Positions 8,720 through 17,983 of a DNA stretch of 64,000 nt are shown here, one piece after another. Under the pieces are notes generated by a model. The model saw only the letters and a program-made list of their open reading frames with translations, did no database searches and was not told where the DNA came from. Position numbers and translations under genes: made by a program. The stretch is taken from positions 490,292 through 554,291 of the forward strand of contig NZ_JAAXCV010000034.1 of the NCBI RefSeq assembly GCF_012911895.1, given 5' to 3'. Each line of letters starts with the position of its first letter. Position 1 is the stretch's first letter. The stretch comes from Bacillus sp. RO3. Its GTDB lineage: Bacteria; Bacillota; Bacilli; Bacillales; Bacillaceae_B.

Positions 8720-9232
8720 TTAATAGATTGGCACCCAGCCTTCCTTTGTGACGAAGATACGGACCGCCACTACTTTTTTATCATCACTTAATGTGAAATA
8801 ATGACGGATGTTTTCCGGAACGGAAATCAAGTCACCAGGATTCAGATGCACTTCAAAGAAATCACCATTTCTACCTTGAATGACAAAAACACCGTGTCCG
8901 TTCACGATAAAGCGTACTTCATCATCAGTATGATGATGCTCCTGCTGGAAGTTCTTCAGGAGCTCCTCTAGGTTCGGTGTACTTTCAGATAAGGAAATGA
9001 CATCACTGGTCTGATATCCTCGCCGCTCAGAAATATCATCTATTTCTTTTTTAAAAGTGGTTAATATTTGACCCTTCTCCTCTTCAGTCAAGGTGTACTT
9101 GCCCCTAAGTCCATCTCCCAGCTTTTGGATATTCCAGTGTTCATAGATCACTCCCTGTTCATTTAAAAATTGTACGACCTTTTCCTGATCTTCAATGACA
9201 CGGTTTTCTCCCTTGATTTTAATGGTTGTCAT
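8720..9232 (-). CDS. mtnD: Acireductone dioxygenase
   Basis: Cupin enzyme of 170 residues. It oxidises the acireductone intermediate (1,2-dihydroxy-3-keto-5-methylthiopentene) to the 2-keto precursor of methionine and formate when iron-loaded. Metal ligands are visible as H99-x-H101-x3-E105 (EHHHTDDEV) and H144 in NIRHYF. It is the last gene of the leftward mtnW-X-B-D operon, starting 14 bases after the mtnB stop, and is followed by a terminator. Length is normal for the bacterial family. Confidence 0.95.
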   Translation of the reverse strand: MTTIKIKGENRVIEDQEKVVQFLNEQGVIYEHWNIQKLGDGLRGKYTLTEEEKGQILTTFKKEIDDISERRGYQTSDVISLSESTPNLEELLKNFQQEHHHTDDEVRFIVNGHGVFVIQGRNGDFFEVHLNPGDLISVPENIRHYFTLSDDKKVVAVRIFVTKEGWVPIY

Positions 9233-9246
9233 GACTCTATTCCTCC

Positions 9247-9876
9247 TTAAATATTTGCTTTGGTATTGTTGATTGATAAAAGAGCCAGTTGATATTGAAA
9301 CAAAAATTCACATGCTTCCAATAGTTTCTTCGCTTCAAAACCGTTTCTGCCCCATACTGTGATCCCATGATTACGGATGAGGACGGCCCCTCTGTCTTCT
9401 ACAACAAAAGGTAAAAAGGCATCAGCCAATGTGGGAATATGGGCATGATTTGGTATGATCGGGATGGAAAGGGAGTCCTGTTCCCCCCATTTATCCCATG
9501 CCTTTATCAATTCCTGATTTTTGAATGTAATACGCCCTTCATCTCCGTACAGTTCACTGATGACATTATTTGCTACTGTATGAACATGGAGGCTGCATCC
9601 AGCAGAACTTTTGGCGAATACATGACTGTGCAGCAGAGTTTCCGCTGATGGTCGAAGATTGGTTTCTTCAACAGATTCCCCATTGCCATTCACGAGGAGG
9701 AAGTCTTCTTCCGTTTGCTTCCTTTTATCCTTACCGCTTGCCGTCACGAGAAATGTATCAGGGCAAGTACCTACACGAATGGCCAGGTTGCCGCTCGTTC
9801 CCATAAACCAGTCCCTGTCTGCCAATTCCCTTTTTATCTCAGCGAGCTCGTCCCAGTGATTCTGATAGAACTTCAT
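9247..9876 (-). CDS. mtnB: Methylthioribulose-1-phosphate dehydratase
   Basis: Class II aldolase-fold zinc enzyme of 209 residues. Zinc ligands are H97 and H99 (LHVHT) and H170 (IRNHG), and the phosphate-binding segment GTSGN lies at residues 26-30. It dehydrates 5-methylthioribulose-1-phosphate to the diketo phosphate. The ATG overlaps the mtnX stop in an ATGA junction, which indicates translational coupling. Confidence 0.95.
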   Translation of the reverse strand: MKFYQNHWDELAEIKRELADRDWFMGTSGNLAIRVGTCPDTFLVTASGKDKRKQTEEDFLLVNGNGESVEETNLRPSAETLLHSHVFAKSSAGCSLHVHTVANNVISELYGDEGRITFKNQELIKAWDKWGEQDSLSIPIIPNHAHIPTLADAFLPFVVEDRGAVLIRNHGITVWGRNGFEAKKLLEACEFLFQYQLALLSINNTKANI

Positions 9877-10535
9877 ACTATCACTCCTTTTTCAAGCACG
9901 TTCTTACAATCATGAAAGGTGTCAAAAGGATGGCAGGCAATTCCTCTTTCTTGACATTTCTGTAAGAGGTAGTCCCTGGCAAATACACTATCACCAAGTT
10001 CAGCCATTTCTAAATCTGTGACAGAGTCCCCAATCACAATGATTTCTGTTCCTTCTTTTATAGATAATGTTCTTATGATAGAAGGCTTGCAGCACCCACA
10101 CCCTTTATTTTCACAGCCCTCATCACAAGGATGGGGCCAATGGACCTTAATGGTTGATTCATTGAATCTTGCTTCGTTACAATAAACCCCGTTAAACGGC
10201 CCGTATGGTTCCAGCAAGGGATGTACAAAGAAGTCAATCCCACCACTTACGATATATAAAGGAATTTTACGTTCTTTTGTAAACTCTATAAATTCCTTGA
10301 ATCCTTTTCGTATGACAGCTGTATCCACCAAATACTGGACCATTTCGTCCTTCTGTGATGAAGGAATAAGGGAGAACATCTTACTTACTCCCTCTTTAAT
10401 GGGAATTTTCTGCTTCAAGATGTCGTCTTTGATCCCTTCCCATTCAGGAGGGGCAAATGCTTTCATTAATGAAATGATGTTGTCGGTTTCAGTGATCGTC
10501 CCATCAAAATCACAGAAAATAACCGGAACTGCCAC
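9873..10535 (-). CDS. mtnX: 2-hydroxy-3-keto-5-methylthiopentenyl-1-phosphate phosphatase
   Basis: HAD-superfamily phosphatase of 220 residues. The nucleophile motif DFDGT is at residues 9-13, and the magnesium motif [10 protein letters not shown] lies near the C-terminus. A cysteine-rich insertion ([13 protein letters not shown]) is typical of Bacillus MtnX. I use the GTG at 10535: it overlaps the mtnW stop (TAGTG), and AGGAGGT, inside the last mtnW codons, is correctly spaced for it. A longer frame from 10559 lacks such a site. Start reassignment is inference; function follows from family and operon. Confidence 0.9.
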   Translation of the reverse strand: MAVPVIFCDFDGTITETDNIISLMKAFAPPEWEGIKDDILKQKIPIKEGVSKMFSLIPSSQKDEMVQYLVDTAVIRKGFKEFIEFTKERKIPLYIVSGGIDFFVHPLLEPYGPFNGVYCNEARFNESTIKVHWPHPCDEGCENKGCGCCKPSIIRTLSIKEGTEIIVIGDSVTDLEMAELGDSVFARDYLLQKCQERGIACHPFDTFHDCKNVLEKGVIV

Positions 10536-11749
10536 TATACCTTTACCTCCTCTCCCCATAAGGAAAGTGCTTTTCGAAGTTCATAATGGGATTCTGACAC
10601 CTTGTTGAGGGAGACACCTTTTATAACGGCTTCAATAGCTTGGAGGAATGCCTTTCCACCCCCTATTGCCCCGTCCGGGTGACCGTGAATCCCTCCCCCT
10701 GCATTAATAACACAATCTTTTCCAAAGTCTTTCACTAAAATCGGAACAAGGCCGGGGTGAATACCGGCTGAGGGAACAGGCAATGTTCTTTTCAATTGAT
10801 CATCTTCTTTTGTTAACTGATGGACTATAGACATGACCTGGGCCTTATCTAGTGCGACGCTTCCATATGGTGAAGGAAATAATGAAAAATCAGCTCCTGC
10901 CATACGCAGGAATTTCCCTAACCACAAGGAAAAGCTCACACCATATACAGGGGATGCAGCAACTGCACCAGCAAACGCGGGATGTGCCATGATCGGGAGA
11001 GATATTTGGGGGTCTTCCCTCAACTCTTGAAGTACATCCAGACCATAAGAAAATACATTGAATAATAAGGCATCAGCCCCGAGCTCTTTCGCTTTCCTTG
11101 CTTTATCCCTTAAATCAGAAGTTCTGCCTGTAAGATTCACTGCATATAACGTTCTCTTCCCTGTTTCTTCATACACCTCCTCCAGAACCTTTTTCCCACT
11201 CTCGATTCTCTCGACAAATGGTGTTTCTGGGTTATCAAATAGTATTTCATCGTCTTTCACGATATCGACCCCTCCCAGGGCCTGAGCTCTTAATTGATTC
11301 TCCAGATAGTTAAGATCCCTTCCAATCACACCTTTGAAGATGCTCATCAACAAAGGCCTTTCATATATGCCTGTAAGCTCTCTAATTCCTTCCAGCCCAA
11401 ATCGCGGACCAGGGTAGCCATCCTTCAAGTCTTTGGAAAACTCTAAATCTACCAGCTTCACTTCCCCGTCCAGGGAAAGCTTACCGAACACCGTTGTGAG
11501 GATGGCAGGAATATCATTTGAATAATTATGACCCGGATAAGCTATCTGCACTTTCCCCCGATGGCCCCCTGCTTCTTCCCACTCTTTCACTGAAATGACC
11601 CTGCCCTTGTACTTCCGTAATTGATCCTGCTCTAAGAGGGGTAAATCCGTCCAAGAGCCAACCGTCAATCCCAAAGCCATTCCTTCTGCCTTCTTTTCGA
11701 ATGATCCACTCTTTCCCTTGAGTTCATATGTTGCTATCACTTCACTCAT
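10535..11749 (-). CDS. mtnW: 2,3-diketo-5-methylthiopentyl-1-phosphate enolase (RuBisCO-like)
   Basis: RuBisCO-like protein of 404 residues without carboxylase activity in this family. It enolises the diketo phosphate made by MtnB. The carbamylated lysine region reads [10 protein letters not shown] with Lys165, and the phosphate-binding glycines appear as AGGGIHGHP. First gene of the operon; AAGGAGG lies about ten bases before the ATG. Expression is controlled by the SAM-I riboswitch directly upstream. Confidence 0.95.
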   Translation of the reverse strand: MSEVIATYELKGKSGSFEKKAEGMALGLTVGSWTDLPLLEQDQLRKYKGRVISVKEWEEAGGHRGKVQIAYPGHNYSNDIPAILTTVFGKLSLDGEVKLVDLEFSKDLKDGYPGPRFGLEGIRELTGIYERPLLMSIFKGVIGRDLNYLENQLRAQALGGVDIVKDDEILFDNPETPFVERIESGKKVLEEVYEETGKRTLYAVNLTGRTSDLRDKARKAKELGADALLFNVFSYGLDVLQELREDPQISLPIMAHPAFAGAVAASPVYGVSFSLWLGKFLRMAGADFSLFPSPYGSVALDKAQVMSIVHQLTKEDDQLKRTLPVPSAGIHPGLVPILVKDFGKDCVINAGGGIHGHPDGAIGGGKAFLQAIEAVIKGVSLNKVSESHYELRKALSLWGEEVKV

Positions 11750-11800
11750 TATTGTGATGCCTCCTTAAGTAAATGCTGCACGAGATATGGATACCCGTGA

Positions 11801-11952
11801 AAAACAAAAAACCTCTTCCTGATAAGAAGAGGTTTGGTTCCTTCACTCTTTCTTATCTGTCAGCTTCGTAGCTGCAAGAATTAGCACCGTGCTCGAATAA
11901 GTCGGTTGCCGGGCTTCATAGGGCTGGTCCCTCCGCCTGCTCTTGATAAGAA
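11801..11952 (-). ncRNA. SAM-I (S-box) riboswitch of mtnW operon
   Basis: The minus strand shows the S-box consensus: P1 arm TTCTTATCAAGAG, then GGAGGGACC, GCCCTATGAAGCC, GGCAACC, CGGTGCTAATTC and the closing P1 arm GACAGATAAGAA (aptamer 11850-11952). The expression platform is a terminator at 11801-11833 with CCTCTTC/GAAGAGG and six T. High S-adenosylmethionine is expected to stop transcription. P3 here has a short, ordinary loop, unlike the second copy at 14198. Confidence 0.95.
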
Positions 11953-11977
11953 TTTCACTATTTATTAATTCAGTTGG

Positions 11978-12006
11978 ATTATTACACCAATTTCAAAGGT
12001 TGTCAA
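11978..12006 (-). promoter_or_regulatory. Promoter of the mtnW leader
   Basis: TTGACA (12006-12001) and AATAAT (11983-11978) with 17 bases between them, starting just after the mtnE stop codon. Good sigma-A match. Confidence 0.7.
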
Positions 12007-13187
12007 TCCCCTTTATCAAATAATTCTAACTTTTCTATCCTGGAAATCGCCTCTCTCAAACGATCGTTTGTAGTCAAAAGGCCGACACGTACATACCCCT
12101 CTCCAAATTCACCAAACCCTACACCCGGTGCCACTGCGACGTTAATTTTATCTAATAGATAATTAGAGAATTCAACTGAAGTAAATCCTTCCGGCACCTT
12201 AAGCCATGCGAAGAATGAACCTTGGGGAGCTTTTACATTCCAGCCTATATCCTTAAGGCCGGTTATGAATAGTTGCCTTCGACTTTCATAAGTTGCCACC
12301 AGGTCGGCTACACAATCCTGGGAGCTCAACAGTGCCGTTGTTGCAGCTTCCTGAATTGCGCCGAAAAGGCTTACGTAAAGGTGATCTTGAAGCAGATTGA
12401 TCGCTTCAATGACACTTTTATTGCCCACAGCAAAGCCGACTCTCCAGCCTGCCATATTATACGTTTTGGATAGAGTATAAATCTCTACCCCCACATTCTT
12501 GGCTCCTTTTGTTTGAAGAAAGCTGATGGGTTTATGACTGTCAAATCCAATTGCACCATAAGCAAAATCGTGTACGACGCAAATATCATGCTTCTCGGCA
12601 AGTTCCACGGTTTTCTCAAAAAATGATTCAGTGGCGATTGCACCTGTAGGATTATTTGGATAGTTTAGAAACATCAGCTTGGCACTGTCTAGTTCTTCCT
12701 GGGAGCGTTCCTTGTAGTCTGGCAGGAATCCATTTTCCTCCCTAAGGGGCATTTTGATCATACGTGCCTCTGCCAATGCCACTCCTGATAAATAATCCGG
12801 GTACCCTGGATCAGGCACCAATACCCCATCTCCCGGATTTAATAGACATTGGGGGATCTCTACTAATCCGGCTTTCCCTCCAAACAGAACGGCCACTTCT
12901 GATTCTGCATCTATTTCCACACCGTATTCACGTTGGTAGAATGCCGAAATAGCCTGTTTGAAAGAAGAGAGACCTCGAAAAGGTGGATATTTATGATTAG
13001 ATGGTGAAGCAGCAGTTTCTTTCAGTTTCTCGACTATATGAGAGGGAGTCGGCTGATCAGGATTTCCCTGCCCTAAATTAATGACATCATGCCCCTCTTT
13101 CACCACATCATTCACTTTTTTTGCAAGAGCAGCGAAAAATTGCTCGGGTAACAAGTCTAAACGTTTTGCCTTATTATAAGTTTTCAT
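12003..13187 (-). CDS. mtnE: Aminotransferase of methionine salvage
   Basis: Class I/II PLP-dependent aminotransferase of 394 residues. It converts 4-methylthio-2-oxobutyrate to methionine, the last step of the pathway. The PLP lysine lies in YTLSKTYNMAGWRVGF, and the N-terminal block VINLGQGNPDQPTP is typical of MtnE. I start at the ATG at 13187, preceded by AGGTGATGG; the longer frame begins with TTG and has no ribosome site. It is transcribed away from mtnU. No terminator is seen after it, so some read-through into the mtnW leader is possible. Confidence 0.9.
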   Translation of the reverse strand: MKTYNKAKRLDLLPEQFFAALAKKVNDVVKEGHDVINLGQGNPDQPTPSHIVEKLKETAASPSNHKYPPFRGLSSFKQAISAFYQREYGVEIDAESEVAVLFGGKAGLVEIPQCLLNPGDGVLVPDPGYPDYLSGVALAEARMIKMPLREENGFLPDYKERSQEELDSAKLMFLNYPNNPTGAIATESFFEKTVELAEKHDICVVHDFAYGAIGFDSHKPISFLQTKGAKNVGVEIYTLSKTYNMAGWRVGFAVGNKSVIEAINLLQDHLYVSLFGAIQEAATTALLSSQDCVADLVATYESRRQLFITGLKDIGWNVKAPQGSFFAWLKVPEGFTSVEFSNYLLDKINVAVAPGVGFGEFGEGYVRVGLLTTNDRLREAISRIEKLELFDKGD

Positions 13188-13307
13188 ACCATCACCTGCT
13201 ACATTTTTTTGAAAATTAATTACTTTCAAATTCTAGTCACAAATGATATAACGGAAAATAAAGAATGTAAAGGAATAAATTCCAAAATGTATGGAGAGGT
13301 GAAGGAA

Positions 13308-14090
13308 ATGATCCAAAAGATTGGGATCGTCCAAATGGATATAGTGTTCGGTGATCCAGAAAAGAACAGGAAAAAAGTAGAGGAATGGATGATGAAAGCA
13401 TATGAAGAAGGCTGTGATACGGTGGTACTCCCTGAGTTATGGACAACCGGATACGACCTTAAACGCCTGGATGACATAGCCGAAGATGAGGCGAGGGATT
13501 CTTCGTCCTTCCTGACAGCACTATCGAAGAAATATTCCATTCACATTGTTGGTGGATCAGTCGCTAACAGAACCGGGAACGGGGTTAGCAATACACTGCT
13601 AGTAACGGATTCTCATGGAAAGATGGTAAAGAAATATTCTAAGCTCCACCTTTTCAAGCTAATGGACGAACATCACTATTTACTTCCTGGACAGGATGAT
13701 GGTATGTTCACACTTCAGGACACAAAGATGGCCGGTTTAATATGTTACGATATACGCTTTCCTGAATGGTTCAGGAAACATGTACTGATGGGAGCCCAGG
13801 TGGTCTTTGTTGTAGCAGAATGGCCGACAGCACGAATTGATCACTGGGAAACCCTTTTAAGGGCACGCGCAATTGAAAACCAATGCTTTGTCATTGCATG
13901 CAACCGTGTAGGGAGTGATCCTCAAAACGAATTTGGAGGCACTTCCCTCGTTGTCGGTCCATGGGGTGACATTATGGCAAAGGGAGGAAAAGCGGAAGAA
14001 CTGATAACAGCGAATATCCAGCTGGAGGAAGTGGAACACGTGCGAAAACAAATCCCCGTCTTCCAGGATCGCAAACCGGATTTTTATTAA
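13308..14090 (+). CDS. mtnU: Carbon-nitrogen hydrolase (MtnU, omega-amidase-like)
   Basis: Nitrilase-superfamily protein of 260 residues. The catalytic triad is visible as Glu43 (LPELWTTGYD), Lys112 (SKLHLFK) and Cys146 (GLICYDIRFPEW). In methionine salvage the omega-amidase hydrolyses the 2-oxo-glutaramate left when glutamine is the amino donor, which pulls the MtnE reaction forward. The ATG at 13308 follows AGAGGTGAAGGA; the frame is open upstream to a TTG but has no better site. It diverges from mtnE over 120 bases. Confidence 0.9.
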   Translation: MIQKIGIVQMDIVFGDPEKNRKKVEEWMMKAYEEGCDTVVLPELWTTGYDLKRLDDIAEDEARDSSSFLTALSKKYSIHIVGGSVANRTGNGVSNTLLVTDSHGKMVKKYSKLHLFKLMDEHHYLLPGQDDGMFTLQDTKMAGLICYDIRFPEWFRKHVLMGAQVVFVVAEWPTARIDHWETLLRARAIENQCFVIACNRVGSDPQNEFGGTSLVVGPWGDIMAKGGKAEELITANIQLEEVEHVRKQIPVFQDRKPDFY

Positions 14091-14119
14091 AAGGATGGTT
14101 ATTCTTTTTCAAAAAAACG

Positions 14120-14149
14120 TTGACATGGAAAATAATTCAATGGTACCAT
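14120..14149 (+). promoter_or_regulatory. Candidate promoter of the mtnKA leader
   Basis: TTGACA at 14120-14125 and TACCAT at 14144-14149 with 18 bases between. The -35 is perfect, the -10 moderate. It lies about 50 bases before the riboswitch. Confidence 0.55.
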
Positions 14150-14197
14150 TCAAATCAAATGAAACATTCTGAAAGTTTAATCAAATATTTTACGCAA

Positions 14198-14406
14198 CTC
14201 TTATCAAGAGCTGGCTGAGGGATTTGGCCCTATGAAGCCCAGCAACCGACCATAATACCGTTTTAAAATGGGGCGCAGTCTGCGCCGGATGGAGACATCC
14301 ACTAAGGCACGGTGCTAATTCCAACAGAAAGATTTTCTTTCTGAGAGATAAGAGGCGATGAAGACCGTTCTTCAAGCCTCTTTCGACCATGGAAAGAGGC
14401 TTTTCT
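14198..14406 (+). ncRNA. SAM-I (S-box) riboswitch of mtnKA, with enlarged P3
   Basis: All S-box landmarks are present: CTCTTATCAAGAG, CTGAGGGA, GGCCCTATGAAGCCC, AGCAACC, ACGGTGCTAATTCC and GATAAGAG (aptamer 14198-14354). The terminator at 14374-14406 pairs GCCTCTTTC with GAAAGAGGC before TTTTCTT. Between CAACC and GGTGCTAATT there are about 63 bases where the mtnW copy has 14. The extra part contains its own small hairpins (GGCGCA/TGCGCC, GGATG/CATCC and CCGTTTT/AAAATGG). Control of mtnK and mtnA by SAM is expected. Confidence 0.95.
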
Positions 14407-14430
14407 TATGCATTGGAAAAGCCTCCGTAA

Positions 14431-15648
<1,218 letters not shown>

Positions 15649-15663
15649 TAAGAGGAGAGAATC

Positions 15664-16719
15664 ATGACACAAACGCTTACCATCCCGACTTCAATAGAGT
15701 GGCACGAAGATTATTTACAGATTCTGAATCAACAAAAGCTGCCCCTCATCGAGGAATATATAAAGCTAACTCACATCGAAGAATACTTTGATGCAATCAC
15801 GACTTTAAAAGTAAGGGGTGCACCTGCTATAGGCATCACTGCCGCTTATGGATTAGCCCAGGCAGCAGGCCGCTATGAAACGGATTCCCTGACAGAGTTT
15901 ATGGACCTCTTTCAACGTGACAAAAAATATCTCGCTGCTTCCCGACCAACAGCAGTCAACCTGTTTTGGGCATTGGATCGATTGGAAGCTGTTCTGGAAG
16001 ATGTTTCGTCGGTCCATGAAGCGAAAACAAATTTACTTCATTGTGCCATCCATCTTCATACAGAGGATGAGGAAATGTGCCGCAAGATCGGTGAACATGC
16101 ATTGAATGTGCTGAAAGACAACTATACGATCATGACCATATGTAATGCCGGCTCCATTGCCACTAGTAAATACGGTACCGCTTTAGCACCCTTTCATCTA
16201 GGGAGAGAAAAAGGAAAGAATTTCAAAGTATACGCCTGTGAGACACGCCCGGTTTTACAGGGAGCCAGACTGACTGCCTGGGAACTTCAGCAATCTGGTG
16301 TAGACGTCACACTCATTACAGACAGCATGGCTGCCCATACGATAAAAGAAAAAGGGGTAGAGGCGGTCATAGTGGGGGCTGACAGAATTTCTGCCAATGG
16401 GGATACAGCCAATAAAATCGGAACATCCATGCTTGCCATTTTATGCAAACATTTTCATATCCCTTTTTATGTCGCTGCACCTTCTTCCACTTTCGATCTT
16501 GCCTCCCTCGGAGGAAGCGATATTCCAATTGAAGAGAGAAATCCGCAAGAAATCACAACTATGGGAGGGACAGTGATTGCACCTGAAAACATTCCGGTTT
16601 ATAATCCGGCCTTCGATGTCACCCCTCACGACTTGATCACCGGTATCATCACAGAAAGAGGGGTGCTCTCCCCCTGCTTTAAAGAAAGTATTCAAGATAC
16701 GATTGGGTTTAATCAATAG
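15664..16719 (+). CDS. mtnA: Methylthioribose-1-phosphate isomerase
   Basis: Isomerase of 351 residues related to eIF2B alpha. It converts methylthioribose-1-phosphate to the ribulose form used by MtnB. Conserved RGAPAIG lies at residues 51-57, catalytic Cys160 in [10 protein letters not shown] and Asp240 in [11 protein letters not shown]. Second gene after mtnK, with its own AGGAGAG site. The cluster thus encodes every step from methylthioribose to methionine. Confidence 0.95.
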   Translation: MTQTLTIPTSIEWHEDYLQILNQQKLPLIEEYIKLTHIEEYFDAITTLKVRGAPAIGITAAYGLAQAAGRYETDSLTEFMDLFQRDKKYLAASRPTAVNLFWALDRLEAVLEDVSSVHEAKTNLLHCAIHLHTEDEEMCRKIGEHALNVLKDNYTIMTICNAGSIATSKYGTALAPFHLGREKGKNFKVYACETRPVLQGARLTAWELQQSGVDVTLITDSMAAHTIKEKGVEAVIVGADRISANGDTANKIGTSMLAILCKHFHIPFYVAAPSSTFDLASLGGSDIPIEERNPQEITTMGGTVIAPENIPVYNPAFDVTPHDLITGIITERGVLSPCFKESIQDTIGFNQ

Positions 16720-16746
16720 AAGAGCAGGGCTCCCCCCTACTCTTCT
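16718..16746. terminator. Hairpin between convergent mtnA and arsR
   Basis: AGAAGAG/CTCTTCT stem with an inner AGGG/CCCT, overlapping the mtnA stop. The T-tract is weak on both strands. Confidence 0.5.
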
Positions 16747-16747
16747 A

Positions 16748-17341
16748 TCATTCATTTAACTTTGTCGATGCCCACATTTCCTTTGGATTCACTTCGTAAA
16801 TACCATTTTCCCGATACATGAATTGATGAATAATGAATTCCCTTCTTAAAGTAGCAAAGTCTTCATGGAATTGTTGGATAAATTCATTTATTTCTTTTTC
16901 CTTATATTTTACTCCAACCTTCAATCCTTCGACCATATGTTCCAGGATAAATAACTTCTTTTTCTGTTGAGAGGGAATCGTTTTGATCCGTCCATTTTTT
17001 TCTATGAAGTTATTCATTACCTTTTGCTTTTCCTTCATGAGCTTGTCTGACATCGAGTTGTCCCCCTTCTCTTCATGTGCAAATTGATTCAGCACGCTTC
17101 CATGATGACTCAAGACTTTCTTATTTAAATGATAGTAGATCGTGTTCTTATCTCTTCTTGAAAAGACAATATTACAATCTTTCAGCTTGGCAAGATGATG
17201 GGAAATGGTTGGAGAGGATAATCCAAGCTTCCCTGCGATCGCTCCTACGTGAAGACTCCCTGAGGAAAGCAAGTAGACAATCTTGATCCTCGTCGGATCC
17301 CCCATCGTTTTATGAAAAGCCACTTGTTTACTTAGTTGCAC
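16748..17341 (-). CDS. ArsR-family regulator with DUF2087-like C-terminal domain
   Basis: Protein of 197 residues. The N-terminal winged helix (residues 1-75) reads GDPTRIKIVYLLSSG and LGLSSPTISHHLAKL, as in ArsR/SmtB repressors. No metal-binding cysteine pair (CVC) is present, so it is probably not an arsenic sensor. The C-terminal part (about residues 105-185, VMNNFIEKNGRIKTIPSQQKKK) resembles DUF2087. It starts with GTG four bases after GGGGGTGG. It inserts between mtnA and ogt and faces neither. Two tandem palindromes upstream are probably its own operators. Confidence 0.8.
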   Translation of the reverse strand: MQLSKQVAFHKTMGDPTRIKIVYLLSSGSLHVGAIAGKLGLSSPTISHHLAKLKDCNIVFSRRDKNTIYYHLNKKVLSHHGSVLNQFAHEEKGDNSMSDKLMKEKQKVMNNFIEKNGRIKTIPSQQKKKLFILEHMVEGLKVGVKYKEKEINEFIQQFHEDFATLRREFIIHQFMYRENGIYEVNPKEMWASTKLNE

Positions 17342-17354
17342 GGACCCACCCCCT

Positions 17355-17388
17355 AATTAGATATATATCTAATTAGATAATAATCTAA
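17355..17388. promoter_or_regulatory. Tandem palindromic operators upstream of arsR
   Basis: A perfect 20-bp palindrome AATTAGATATATATCTAATT (17355-17374) is followed directly by TTAGAT-aata-ATCTAA (17373-17388). The shared half-site TTAGAT fits two ArsR dimers bound side by side. The gene starts 14 bases downstream. Confidence 0.65.
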
Positions 17389-17464
17389 ATACATTGAGAT
17401 TTCAATCAATCATTCGATTTTGTTTTGTATTTTTCACATGAAAGAATTTCATAGGAAAGCCCAT

Positions 17465-17510
17465 AATATAGAAGAGGCATCCCCGTAAAAGGAGATGCCT
17501 CTTCTATATT
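17465..17510. terminator. Hairpin at the end of ogt
   Basis: A 17-bp perfect inverted repeat (AATATAGAAGAGGCATC and complement) with a 12-base loop overlaps the ogt stop. The T-run lies on the plus-strand side, so it may also act on the arsR-facing strand. Confidence 0.6.
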
Positions 17511-17970
17511 ATTTTTCCAGCATTAATAACATTTCTTTCTTGTCTATATGTTTCCCTGCATATCCAGTTAGTGATTGATCCTTCCCGATGACACGGTGGC
17601 ATGGGATGATGATGGGGAATGGGTTTGCTTTATTAGCCTGGCCTACAGCACGGACGGCTTTTGGTCTTTTGATCGTTTCAGCCATCTCCTGGTAGGACCA
17701 GGTTTTCCCGTATGGTATCTTCTGAAGGGTATGCCATACCTCCCGTTGGAAAGTGGTTCCTTCTATCCTTAAAGGAAGTTCGAACTCTTTTCTCTCCCCT
17801 TTAAAGAATTGACTGATTTGATCCCTTGCTTTAATTAAGATGGGATGATTTGTCTTTCGACTCGTTTCTATCTCATTTCCGACAAATTGGATAGTGGTTA
17901 AGTGAGTATGATCTGCATGAATTTCTAATTTTCCTATCGGGCTATCCATTACAATGGATTGACTTGACAT
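17509..17970 (-). CDS. ogt: Methylated-DNA--protein-cysteine methyltransferase
   Basis: Repair protein of 153 residues that removes the methyl group from O6-methylguanine onto its own cysteine. The active site PCHRV is at residues 123-127 with Cys124, preceded by the helix-turn-helix arginine finger region RAVGQANKANP. GGAG lies eight bases before the ATG. It starts 13 bases after the stop of the kinE-like gene and is probably cotranscribed with it. Confidence 0.95.
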   Translation of the reverse strand: MSSQSIVMDSPIGKLEIHADHTHLTTIQFVGNEIETSRKTNHPILIKARDQISQFFKGERKEFELPLRIEGTTFQREVWHTLQKIPYGKTWSYQEMAETIKRPKAVRAVGQANKANPFPIIIPCHRVIGKDQSLTGYAGKHIDKKEMLLMLEK

Positions 17971-17983
17971 GTACAGGACTCCT

